Assembly: GCF_036662795.1 (NCBI RefSeq)
Contig: NZ_JBAFWZ010000029.1
Span: forward strand, 1-38,558
Reading direction: 5' to 3'
DNA from: Lysinibacillus_B sp036662795
Lineage (GTDB): Bacteria; Bacillota; Bacilli; Bacillales_A; Planococcaceae
Length of the DNA: 38,558 bases
Under the pieces are notes generated by a model. The model worked only from the letters and a program-made list of their open reading frames with translations, had not been told where the DNA came from and searched no databases. Positions 1 through 6,310 of the stretch are shown one piece after another. Each line of letters opens with the position of its first letter. Position 1 is the first letter of the stretch. The position numbers were made by a program, and so were the translations under genes.

Positions 1-2
1 AA

Positions 3-52
3 AGTACCCTACAAGAGGACTTTTTTAAGTGTCCATCTTATAGGGTACATTT
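3..52. terminator. Stem-loop downstream of gerQ
   Basis: Inverted repeat with arms beginning GTACCCTA and ending TAGGGTAC. The inner part of the stem (AAGAGGAC against GTCC-A-TCTT) is nearly perfect with one bulge. It lies just beyond the gerQ stop on the minus strand, so it probably ends the cwlJ-gerQ transcript, although the U-tract on that side is short. It touches the window edge, and the gene on the far side is not visible. Confidence 0.6.
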
Positions 53-76
53 TACGAGAAGTGGGCATTTTTTGTC

Positions 77-412
77 TTATCTTCCTTGATTAAAATAATT
101 AAGCTCTTCATCGAATTCCGCATAATCGAAATAAATCATCGGGAATAAAAAGCGATGATTTGTTTTCAGCTCACGTAATATCACGTGATCACGCCCCGCT
201 GCTTCTACAACGCCACGAACGACTTTTGTATTCTTTCCTTGCTCAACAGCATGCTCAAAAGAAAAATAAAATGTACCGGGCTTGCCTTTATTTAATCTTA
301 AAATATTTTCAATATAAGATTCTTCACGAGGTAAACCTTGCTGTGGGAATGCACCTGGGGGCATTGCACCCTGCTGTGTAAACATTCCTTGAGGCGTGTA
401 ATAATAAGCCAA
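77..412 (-). CDS. gerQ: Spore coat protein GerQ
   Basis: Spore coat/germination protein of 111 residues. GerQ is needed for CwlJ to be present in the coat and is crosslinked there by transglutaminase (family knowledge). The N-terminus is rich in Gln, Pro, Gly and Tyr, and the C-terminal two thirds hold the conserved block with the motifs YIENILRLNKGK, FYFSFEHAVEQ and FLFPMIYFDYAEFDEELNYF. The start is a TTG at 410-412, preceded by GGAAGG. It follows cwlJ by 20 bp on the same strand, an operon arrangement also known for cwlJ1-gerQ in the B. cereus group. Expression in the mother cell is expected by analogy; I did not find a clear sporulation promoter. Confidence 0.93.
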   Translation of the reverse strand: MAYYYTPQGMFTQQGAMPPGAFPQQGLPREESYIENILRLNKGKPGTFYFSFEHAVEQGKNTKVVRGVVEAAGRDHVILRELKTNHRFLFPMIYFDYAEFDEELNYFNQGR

Positions 413-432
413 TAAAACCTTCCTTTCTTAAA

Positions 433-852
433 TTAAAGTGTTGGACAGTCCTGTTCGGTCGGTGAGAAAAAGCAATGCGCCTTATAGCGGCCGGTGTTCC
501 ATTGCCCGTACCATTGAGCAGGGCAATTCCCTTGAGGCCTGAAGAACCAAAGTGAACGGGTAGCTGGATGAAACCGTTCCCCATTGATCACACGCTTGGC
601 TAAATCGATATCCATCTGACGCGCTCGCTGATAAAAATATCCTTTCTGAGTAGCTTCAAAACCACCAGGTCGTTGATAAACCATATCCTCTATTGAACGA
701 ATATCCCTAAAATCCAGACAATCGGCTCGGACGCGATTAATGCCTACATTGCCGACCATCAGCATGCCAAGCTGACCATCTCCCTCTGCTTCCGCACGCA
801 TGAGTCGAGCTAAAAGTGCAGTTTGAGCATCATTTGTTTGGACTACAGCGAT
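433..852 (-). CDS. cwlJ: Cell wall hydrolase CwlJ (germination), apparent ATC start
   Basis: Cortex-lytic enzyme of the SleB/CwlJ hydrolase family, needed for cortex hydrolysis during germination and dependent on GerQ. About 139 residues, against 142 in B. subtilis. Visible motifs are LLARLMRAEAEGDGQLGM (likely catalytic Glu), VGNVGINR, FYFQRAR-type YFYQRAR, and LWFFRPQGNCPAQWY. The frame is open upstream to an ATG at 936, but that extension lacks family similarity. A near-perfect Shine-Dalgarno (AAAAGGAGGT, 859-868) sits 7 nt before an ATC codon at 850-852. From there the protein reads xAVVQTND, aligning with the MAVV start of B. subtilis CwlJ as I remember it. No ATG, GTG or TTG exists at that point, so AUC initiation is the best reading. 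A base change or sequencing error is the alternative. Confidence 0.88.
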   Translation of the reverse strand: MAVVQTNDAQTALLARLMRAEAEGDGQLGMLMVGNVGINRVRADCLDFRDIRSIEDMVYQRPGGFEATQKGYFYQRARQMDIDLAKRVINGERFHPATRSLWFFRPQGNCPAQWYGQWNTGRYKAHCFFSPTEQDCPTL

Positions 853-871
853 GCGATAACCTCCTTTTCGA

Positions 872-942
872 CAGTATATGCATGGACATAAAAAGATGAT
901 GCGTAATAGAGCAGTATAAAATAAAATCTTGTGCATATACTG
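872..942. repeat. Perfect 11-bp inverted repeat upstream of cwlJ
   Basis: CAGTATATGCA at 872-882 and its exact reverse complement TGCATATACTG at 932-942 are separated by 49 bp. The repeat lies between cwlJ and the divergent small membrane protein gene, and includes the spurious upstream ATG of the cwlJ frame. It could be a pair of regulator sites, or the base of a hairpin in the cwlJ leader. Function unknown. Confidence 0.6.
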
Positions 943-1037
943 ATGAAAATGAGTTGCTCTAATTGCCGGATTATTTTGTATTACTAGAAGAATGAGAACT
1001 GTTGCTTAGTGTAGATACTTCAAGGAGTGAGTGCATT

Positions 1038-1208
1038 ATGCAAATTGGTGTGTGGATGGGTATTTTTGTAAGTGCTATTTTAGCATTTGTTGTAGGGGAT
1101 TTTTATGGGCAGAAATTACATTGGTACTTATTTATTATAATGATCATTATCGGGTTATTCATTAATACTGTTATATTAATTCTAAAGGCAAATGATGATA
1201 AAACTTAG
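1038..1208 (+). CDS. Small two-helix membrane protein
   Basis: A 56-residue hypothetical protein with two predicted transmembrane segments, about residues 4-22 (VWMGIFVSAILAFVVG) and 29-50 (YLFIIMIIIGLFINTVILIL), and a charged C-terminus (KANDDKT). The start was set at the ATG at 1038 because AAGGAGTGA lies 8 nt upstream; an in-frame codon at 1002 has no ribosome site. It is transcribed divergently from cwlJ and followed at once by a terminator, so it is monocistronic. I do not recognise a family. Confidence 0.7.
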   Translation: MQIGVWMGIFVSAILAFVVGDFYGQKLHWYLFIIMIIIGLFINTVILILKANDDKT

Positions 1209-1245
1209 AGAAATGGGCTGGGGAAACTGAGCTCATTTCTTTTTG
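1209..1245 (+). terminator. Rho-independent terminator of the small membrane gene
   Basis: Stem GAAATGGGCT (1210-1219) with AGCTCATTTC (1230-1239), one G-U pair, followed by TTTTTG. It lies directly after the stop codon at 1208. Confidence 0.8.
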
Positions 1246-1253
1246 TTTAGTGC

Positions 1254-1298
1254 AAAAAAGCACATAATACAAGGATTCTCTTGTAAGTTATGTGCTTT
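1254..1298 (-). terminator. Rho-independent terminator of hemQ
   Basis: Arms AAAGCACATAA and TTATGTGCTTT around an inner TACAAG/CTTGTA stem. On the minus strand the hairpin is followed by a T run (the AAAAAA at 1254-1259), a few bases after the hemQ stop. Confidence 0.82.
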
Positions 1299-1307
1299 CG
1301 GAAAATA

Positions 1308-2057
1308 TTATACAGTTAGGAACTTCACTAATTTTTCATTGTCTAAAAGGTTTCCTACGAAGAATGCGCCAAATTCACCATAACGCGCAGATACTTCGTC
1401 AAAGCGCATTTCGTATACAAGCTTTTTGAATTGTAGTACGTCATCTGAGAATAACGTTACGCCCCATTCGTGATCATCGAAGCCTACAGAGCCTGTAATA
1501 ATTTGTTTCACTTTACCAGCATAGCCGCGACCAATCATCCCGTGTGAACGCATTAAGCTTTTACGCTCATCCATTGACAGCATGTACCAGTTGTCATCAC
1601 CTTGACGTCGTTTGTCCATTGGGTAGAAGCATACATATTGTGAACGTGGTAGCTCAGGGTATAGACGCGCACGTACATGTGGGTTTTGGTATGGATCCTC
1701 GTTTGATTCACCTGCTAAGTAGTTTGAAAGCTCTACAACAGACACATAAGAATATGTCGGGATTGTAAAATCAGCAATCGCTAATTTATTAAATTCTGCC
1801 TCAAGTTCTTGAAGCTCATCCATTGTTTCGCGAAGTGTCATTAGCATAAAATCTGCTTTTTGACCTACGATAGCGTAAAATGCATGTGCACCCGTTTTCG
1901 CAACATCCGCTTCATTAATTTTTTCTAAGTACTGGATAAATTCCTCAACGGCTGCTTGACGCTCCTCTGCAGAGACTAGCTTCCAAGACGCCCAATCCAT
2001 TGAGCGGAAATCGTGTAATGCGTACCAGCCATCTAATGTAATCGCTGCTTCATTCAT
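1308..2057 (-). CDS. hemQ: Coproheme decarboxylase HemQ
   Basis: Last enzyme of the coproporphyrin-dependent haem pathway of Gram-positive bacteria. It oxidatively decarboxylates Fe-coproporphyrin III (coproheme) to haem b in the cytosol, using hydrogen peroxide. Chlorite dismutase fold, 249 residues, the usual length. Residues matching those described for Staphylococcus/Geobacillus HemQ are visible: Arg131, reactive Tyr145 (VCFYPMDKRR), Lys149, proximal haem ligand His172 (RSHGMIGRGYAGK) and Gln185. ATG start with AGAAGGAGTG upstream. It is divergent from lipL, as in B. subtilis ywfI/ywfL, but the pta gene that lies between them there is absent. Confidence 0.95.
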   Translation of the reverse strand: MNEAAITLDGWYALHDFRSMDWASWKLVSAEERQAAVEEFIQYLEKINEADVAKTGAHAFYAIVGQKADFMLMTLRETMDELQELEAEFNKLAIADFTIPTYSYVSVVELSNYLAGESNEDPYQNPHVRARLYPELPRSQYVCFYPMDKRRQGDDNWYMLSMDERKSLMRSHGMIGRGYAGKVKQIITGSVGFDDHEWGVTLFSDDVLQFKKLVYEMRFDEVSARYGEFGAFFVGNLLDNEKLVKFLTV

Positions 2058-2096
2058 ATTTAAGACACTCCTTCTAATTGAAAATCATTCACATTC

Positions 2097-2105
2097 AGTG
2101 TAGCA
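2097..2105 (-). promoter_or_regulatory. Probable extended -10 of hemQ
   Basis: On the minus strand the sequence reads TGCTACACT, an extended -10 element (TGn-TACACT), about 40 bp before the hemQ ATG. The -35 region is poor, as is usual for extended -10 promoters. Assigned by eye. Confidence 0.45.
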
Positions 2106-2159
2106 CAAATATCGCGTTTTTCGTCATGTGAAACATGAAATTGACTTTATTTCACGAAT

Positions 2160-2187
2160 TTGACATAGCTTAAAAATGCAGTATGCT
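2160..2187 (+). promoter_or_regulatory. Sigma-A-like promoter of lipL
   Basis: A perfect -35 (TTGACA, 2160-2165), a 16-bp spacer and a weak -10 (TATGCT, 2182-2187), 32 bp before the lipL ATG. Confidence 0.55.
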
Positions 2188-2218
2188 AAAGTTATTCGGT
2201 ATTTAGGGAGTTAAAATC

Positions 2219-3046
2219 ATGGATCGTTTATTTAATGAGAAGGATTGGCGCTTTATAGACCAATCTTTTAGTGCCAGAAATCGTTCGCCGCTAGAATCAT
2301 TTGGGATGGATGACACGCTTTGTCACTTAGTTGGGCATGAGAAGTCAAATCCTGTTATTCGAACGTGGGTGCACGATGATGCCGTCGTTCTTGGTATTCA
2401 GGATCATCGTTTACCCTTTATAGAAGAAGGAATGAGCGTGTTACGTAACGCTGGATATGAGCCAATTGTACGCAACTCAGGTGGACTTGCTGTCGTGCTT
2501 GATAGTGGTGTGTTAAATATCTCACTAGTATTCGCTGAAAAGGAGTCTGTTAGCATTGATGTAGCATTTATGAGAATGGTGAATTTTATAAAGGCTATTT
2601 TTCCTGAGCTAGAGGCAAGAATTGAAGCCTACGAGATTGTCGGCTCTTACTGCCCAGGTACTTATGATTTAAGTGTTGATGGACGGAAATTTGCTGGGAT
2701 TTCTCAGCGTCGAATGCAAAATGGGATTGCAGTGCAAATCTATTTATGTATTGAAGGTAGTGGAAGTGAGAGAGCTGAGCTAATCCGTCAATTTTATGAG
2801 GTAAGCCTAAAAAATGAAAAAACAAAATTTGTGTATCCTCGTATCACACCACATGTGATGGCATCCTTACAAGAGATAATGAGTAAAAAGATTACCGTTA
2901 CGGAAGTAAATAGTAGGATTCAGCAGCGGCTGCTTGAATGGAATGGCGATTTGCAGTTCATGCCGTTGCAGCAAGAGGAGCTTGAACTATACTCACATTA
3001 TTTAACACGTATTTTTAAACGGAATGAATCACTATTATCGATATAA
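2219..3046 (+). CDS. lipL: Octanoyl-[GcvH]:protein N-octanoyltransferase LipL
   Basis: Amidotransferase of lipoate biosynthesis that moves octanoyl groups from GcvH to E2 subunits of 2-oxoacid dehydrogenases (Bacillus LipM-LipL pathway). 275 residues in the BPL/LplA fold, close to B. subtilis LipL (about 281). The catalytic cysteine is Cys145 in YCPGTYDL, and the conserved lysine is Lys157 in DGRKFAGISQRR. RNSGGLAVV matches the family's substrate-binding segment. The position beside hemQ supports LipL rather than LipM or LplA. ATG start with AGGGAGTT upstream. It faces rsfA across a 18-bp gap. Confidence 0.9.
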   Translation: MDRLFNEKDWRFIDQSFSARNRSPLESFGMDDTLCHLVGHEKSNPVIRTWVHDDAVVLGIQDHRLPFIEEGMSVLRNAGYEPIVRNSGGLAVVLDSGVLNISLVFAEKESVSIDVAFMRMVNFIKAIFPELEARIEAYEIVGSYCPGTYDLSVDGRKFAGISQRRMQNGIAVQIYLCIEGSGSERAELIRQFYEVSLKNEKTKFVYPRITPHVMASLQEIMSKKITVTEVNSRIQQRLLEWNGDLQFMPLQQEELELYSHYLTRIFKRNESLLSI

Positions 3047-3049
3047 TTA

Positions 3050-3083
3050 AAAAGAGGCGACGTGCTACATATGCACTTCGCCT
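3050..3083 (-). terminator. Terminator overlapping the 3' end of rsfA
   Basis: Stem AGGCGA-c-GTGC / GCAC-t-TCGCCT with loop TACATAT (3066-3072). On the minus strand it is followed by CTTTTTAATT, so it ends rsfA. The rsfA stop codon lies at the edge of the loop, meaning the last codons of the gene form part of the hairpin. Confidence 0.75.
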
Positions 3084-3712
3084 TGTTCATTTTGACCAGA
3101 AGAAACTACTAAGTTGCCGTTCTTCTCCATTTTAAATACAGGTGCAACGCGTTCCTCTTCTTCGTTTAAAGTTACGAGTTTGCGAGCGCGGTTCATAATA
3201 TTAACAAACTGCTCGTAATCATCCTTGATTTCTCTGTTTTCATTTTCTAATTTTTGAAGCTGCTGTTCTAGTCCCTTTATTTTCTCTGTCGCTGCATTTG
3301 CTACCTGCTTCCATTTTAATGCCTCATTTTCTGTTGAACTACTATGCTGTAGTCTTGCTAAATAGGCAATAACAATATCTAGAGAAAGTGCAGATAAAGG
3401 AATGGCTCTCGTTTCTTCCTCATGTGCAGATGGAAGTAAGTATACTTGCTGTGCGCGGCGTTTGCCAATTGTGCCTAATACGCGCATTCTTTCCTTTCGC
3501 TCCTTCTTTGCCTGCGATAGTTCTTCCTCATAGAGACGGCGAACGACCGCATTCCAACGAAAGCCACATGCAGCTGCAGTACGGTTAAGTGCATCGCCGG
3601 CCTCCTCAAATGCATTTAATTGTGTGCTACCTTCCTTGACGTGACGAATTACAGCCTGGGCTAATAATTCATCGTTTTCTTTTAACCAAGCATCTTGTCT
3701 AATTTTGACCAA
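3065..3712 (-). CDS. rsfA: Prespore-specific transcription regulator RsfA
   Basis: Sigma-F-dependent regulator that fine-tunes forespore gene expression (B. subtilis knowledge). 215 residues. The N-terminal Myb/SANT-like DNA-binding domain has the typical RQDAWLKENDELLAQAV, FEEAGDALNRTAAACGFRWN and RRLYEEE segments. A coiled coil follows at about residues 130-175 (KWKQVANAATEKIKGLEQQL onward). TTG start at 3710-3712, with AGGAGGG 8 nt upstream. Convergent with lipL and in the same neighbourhood as B. subtilis ywfL-ywfN-ywfO. Confidence 0.9.
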   Translation of the reverse strand: MVKIRQDAWLKENDELLAQAVIRHVKEGSTQLNAFEEAGDALNRTAAACGFRWNAVVRRLYEEELSQAKKERKERMRVLGTIGKRRAQQVYLLPSAHEEETRAIPLSALSLDIVIAYLARLQHSSSTENEALKWKQVANAATEKIKGLEQQLQKLENENREIKDDYEQFVNIMNRARKLVTLNEEEERVAPVFKMEKNGNLVVSSGQNEQGEVHM

Positions 3713-4031
3713 TTTTAATACCCTCCTGACATGTTCATAGTTTGGTTGTTCCTTCTTCCTCTATCATGACCAATCGTGAAAGATTTTATTCTTTAATTTT
3801 TTAAAAAGATAGGGAAGTTTACATTGTTATTGAAACGGCTAGAAAATAGGATTCGCTGCTCGATTGGATATTAAAAATCACTTCATAAAAAAATAGAGTT
3901 CAGACCTTTGACGGAGATACTACGTTTTCACTTGAAGGGAAGCTGAATTTTAAGCTACAATAGGAAAGGTTTAATAGGCGACGAAAAGACTAAAATGCGT
4001 AAAACTATATAATAGAAGGGGTGTTGACAAG
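3713..4031. other. Intergenic region rsfA / DUF1450 gene
   Basis: Holds the divergent control regions of rsfA and the DUF1450 gene. A TATAAT lies at 4008-4013, but it directly abuts the ribosome site (AGAAGGGG) and has no good -35. No convincing sigma-F site, RNA or small gene was seen. Confidence 0.4.
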
Positions 4032-4256
4032 ATGGCAAACTTATTTCATGTTTGCGATGAATGTCAGGCCGTTAATTTAAAAACGTTAATTCCTAAACTT
4101 AAAGAAATAGATCCAGAAGCAACGATTGAAATTGGCTGTCATTCATACTGCGGACCAGGCCGCAAAAAAACATTTACATTCGTCAATAATCGTCCAGTAG
4201 CTGCCCTAACGGAAGATGAGCTAATGGAGAAAGTAATAGCTAAGCTAAAAAAGTAA
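4032..4256 (+). CDS. DUF1450 family protein (YuzB-like)
   Basis: A 74-residue cytosolic protein with an N-terminal CDECQ motif (Cys8, Cys11) and a central CHSYCGPGRKK motif (second Cys pair spaced CxxxC). This is the layout of the DUF1450 family, which resembles small thioredoxin-like or ferredoxin-like metal-binding proteins. Biochemical role unknown. ATG start with GAAGGGGTG upstream; it is followed by its own terminator, so it is monocistronic. Confidence 0.75.
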   Translation: MANLFHVCDECQAVNLKTLIPKLKEIDPEATIEIGCHSYCGPGRKKTFTFVNNRPVAALTEDELMEKVIAKLKK

Positions 4257-4263
4257 CTTAAAG

Positions 4264-4298
4264 CTACCGTCAAAGGCTCATTGATGGTAGTTTTTTTG
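4264..4298 (+). terminator. Rho-independent terminator
   Basis: Stem CTACCGTCAA (4264-4273) with TTGATGGTAG (4281-4290, one G-T pair), followed by seven T. It ends the DUF1450 gene. Confidence 0.88.
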
Positions 4299-4414
4299 TT
4301 GTGAAGCATAGGAATAACAGAATCTTACCTATTACTTGGGGACGAGATATGTTATTTCTGATAGAAACCCTTATAATGAATAGTAATAATATTAGGAAAA
4401 TTGGAGGTGTAGGT

Positions 4415-5707
4415 ATGAATTATGGGAATATGAAGCTAGCAGAGGAAAAAGTGTTTAAAGATCCTGTTCATCGTTATGTGCACGTACGCGATAGAGTGAT
4501 TTGGGATTTAATCGGTACACGGGAGTTTCAGCGTTTACGTCGTATTCGTCAGCTTGGCACAACATATTTAGTCTTTCACGGTGCAGAGCATAGTCGATTT
4601 AATCACTCGCTCGGAGTTTATGAAATTGTACGCCGAATTATCGATGATGTGTTCCACGGTAGGCCAGAATGGGATAATAGTGAACGTTTGGTAGTTTTAT
4701 GTGCAGCGCTTCTTCATGACTTAGGGCATGGACCATTTTCCCATGCCTTTGAAAATGTTTTTGGAACAGACCATGAGGAATACACGCGTGATACGCTATT
4801 AGGGGATACTGAAGTGAATGAGGTGCTGCGTCGAGTTTCACCGGATTTTCCACAAAAGGTGGCACAGGTCATTGCAAAAACATATCCGAATCAGCAAGTA
4901 ATAAGCTTAATATCAAGTCAAATTGATGCAGACCGGATGGATTATTTACAGCGAGATGCCTACTATACAGGTGTTAGCTATGGTCATTTTGATATGGAAC
5001 GTATTTTGCGCGTTATGCGTCCTCGAGAAGGGCGTGTTGTTATTAAGGCTAGTGGCATGCATGCAGTTGAGGATTATATTATGTCCCGCTATCAAATGTA
5101 TTTACAAATTTATTTTCACCCTGTGTCACGAAGCGCGGAGGTTGTTTTAAAAAATATCTTAAAGCGTGTCAAAAAATTAAGCGAAGAGGATTATTGGTTT
5201 AAATATGAACCCGTCCATTTTAAGCCATTTTTCCGTGGGAGAGTCACTTTACAAGAATACTTAGCGTTAGATGAGAGTATTTTGCTTACATATTTCCAAT
5301 TTTGGATGGATGAGCAGGATGATATTTTAAGTGATCTTTGTCAGAGATTTGTCAATCGTAAGCTGTTCCACTACACCGATTTAAATCCAAAGGAACAGCC
5401 TGAAAAATACGAACGTTTACTAGCCTTATTTCAGCAGGTAGGTGTAGATCCAACATATTATTTAATCCATGATTGTACGACAGATTTACCATACGATTTA
5501 TACCAGCCAGGAGTGAGCACAAAGCTACCCATCTTTTTAGAGCTTCCAAATGGAGAAGTTCGAGAGCTCTCGCAGCAAAGCATAATCGTCGATGCTATTG
5601 CAGGTAGAATGAAAATCGATCATAAAGTGTACTATCCAGCAGAAATTTTAAAAAATGATTCAATCGACCAAAAACTACGTAAAGAAATAATAGATTTTTT
5701 AGGATAA
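4415..5707 (+). CDS. ywfO: HD-domain phosphohydrolase YwfO
   Basis: 430 residues (B. subtilis YwfO about 433), in the dNTP triphosphohydrolase/SAMHD1-like HD family. The metal-binding His and His-Asp pair are in HSRFNHSLGVYEI and AALLHDLGHGPFSHAFE, and the distal Asp is in SSQIDADRMDYLQRDAYYTG. Likely hydrolyses nucleoside triphosphates in the cytosol; a close Enterococcus homologue is a dNTPase (family knowledge). The start was moved to the ATG at 4415, which has TTGGAGGTG upstream and gives MNYGNMKLAEEK; the frame is open 114 bp further 5', but that extension is not conserved. A TATAAT at 4372-4377 may be the -10. Confidence 0.9.
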   Translation: MNYGNMKLAEEKVFKDPVHRYVHVRDRVIWDLIGTREFQRLRRIRQLGTTYLVFHGAEHSRFNHSLGVYEIVRRIIDDVFHGRPEWDNSERLVVLCAALLHDLGHGPFSHAFENVFGTDHEEYTRDTLLGDTEVNEVLRRVSPDFPQKVAQVIAKTYPNQQVISLISSQIDADRMDYLQRDAYYTGVSYGHFDMERILRVMRPREGRVVIKASGMHAVEDYIMSRYQMYLQIYFHPVSRSAEVVLKNILKRVKKLSEEDYWFKYEPVHFKPFFRGRVTLQEYLALDESILLTYFQFWMDEQDDILSDLCQRFVNRKLFHYTDLNPKEQPEKYERLLALFQQVGVDPTYYLIHDCTTDLPYDLYQPGVSTKLPIFLELPNGEVRELSQQSIIVDAIAGRMKIDHKVYYPAEILKNDSIDQKLRKEIIDFLG

Positions 5708-5711
5708 TTAC

Positions 5712-5757
5712 AAAAAGCGCGCGAAATGCTATAAAAATAGTATTTTTGTGTGCTTTT
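5712..5757 (+). terminator. Probable terminator of ywfO
   Basis: AAAAGCGCGC pairs with GTGTGCTTTT (two G-U pairs). Inside is a second perfect stem, AAAAATA-G-TATTTTT (5733-5747). A moderate T/A tract follows. It is somewhat irregular, but correctly placed 5 bp after the stop. Confidence 0.6.
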
Positions 5758-5759
5758 AT

Positions 5760-6310
5760 ATATTTAATCATTATTTTTTGATAAGGATAAGAAAAAAACG
5801 AATAGAAAGGCTCGAAAAGATAATTTAACAAAAATCGATATAAGTGGTTAGTAAGTTATATATATTACGAAAATTAGGTATCGTTAGTATCAAATTTGTG
5901 GTGAATTTTATGATTATAAGATGAAGAATTACTGGGAAAATTACCAAGATAAAAGTGTTTAATAAGGAAATTATAAGCAGTTTTATGTTATTTTATATTT
6001 TGTTGCCGATAAAAAGGGTAGATACTATTAAATAGTATTATTATTAAAGCCAATTAAATCCAGAGGAGGAGGGGTAATTATCATTGAAGTGTCATCACAA
6101 CTAAATATGAATCTATGCTACATACTAGAAGAGCCTGCAAGAATAACTTGCCTCAAGCTCCGTTCTATGTAGCATACTGAAGGCGACTAACGATTCAAGG
6201 AAGGAGAGGCTAGCCTGTTGTTTGTATGTATCCCTTTCCTAGAAAGAATGATACATAGTCGTCAACAAGCAAAAACAGCTATCTCTCTATACCTAGAAAA
6301 GGAGAGAGCA
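5760..6310 (+). other. Long A/T-rich leader region of the adhesin gene
   Basis: Some 550 bp without a conventional gene. It contains a 17-bp palindrome (ATACTATT-A-AATAGTAT, 6023-6039), a strong ribosome site (GAGGAGGAGGGG, 6063-6074) followed by possible mini-ORFs (TTG at 6084, 6 codons; ATT at 6083, 29 codons, ending at TAG 6170-6172), and nested inverted repeats (6114-6176). A second ribosome site (AAGGAAGGAG, near 6198-6207) precedes a TTG at 6218 that is in frame with the adhesin. No clear sigma-A promoter was found. This could be a post-transcriptional control region. Confidence 0.5.
6114..6176 (+). repeat. Nested inverted repeat in adhesin leader
   Basis: Outer arms TATGCTACATA (6114-6124) and TATGTAGCATA (6166-6176) are perfectly complementary. 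Inside are GAGC/GCTC (6131-6134, 6157-6160) and GCAAG/CTTGC (6137-6141, 6147-6151). The resulting long stem-loop has no T-run after it, so it is not a terminator. The 29-codon ATT-initiated mini-ORF ends inside the 3' arm. No match to a riboswitch class that I know. Confidence 0.65.

Noticed and set aside
433..936. cwlJ starting at the ATG at 936
   Set aside because: The 28-residue extension has no family similarity, lacks an SD and would translate through the true SD.
6061..6180. c-di-GMP, preQ1 or T-box type leader before the adhesin
   Set aside because: The conserved sequence signatures of those classes (GEMM core, preQ1 loop, AGGGTGGNACCGCG) are not present.
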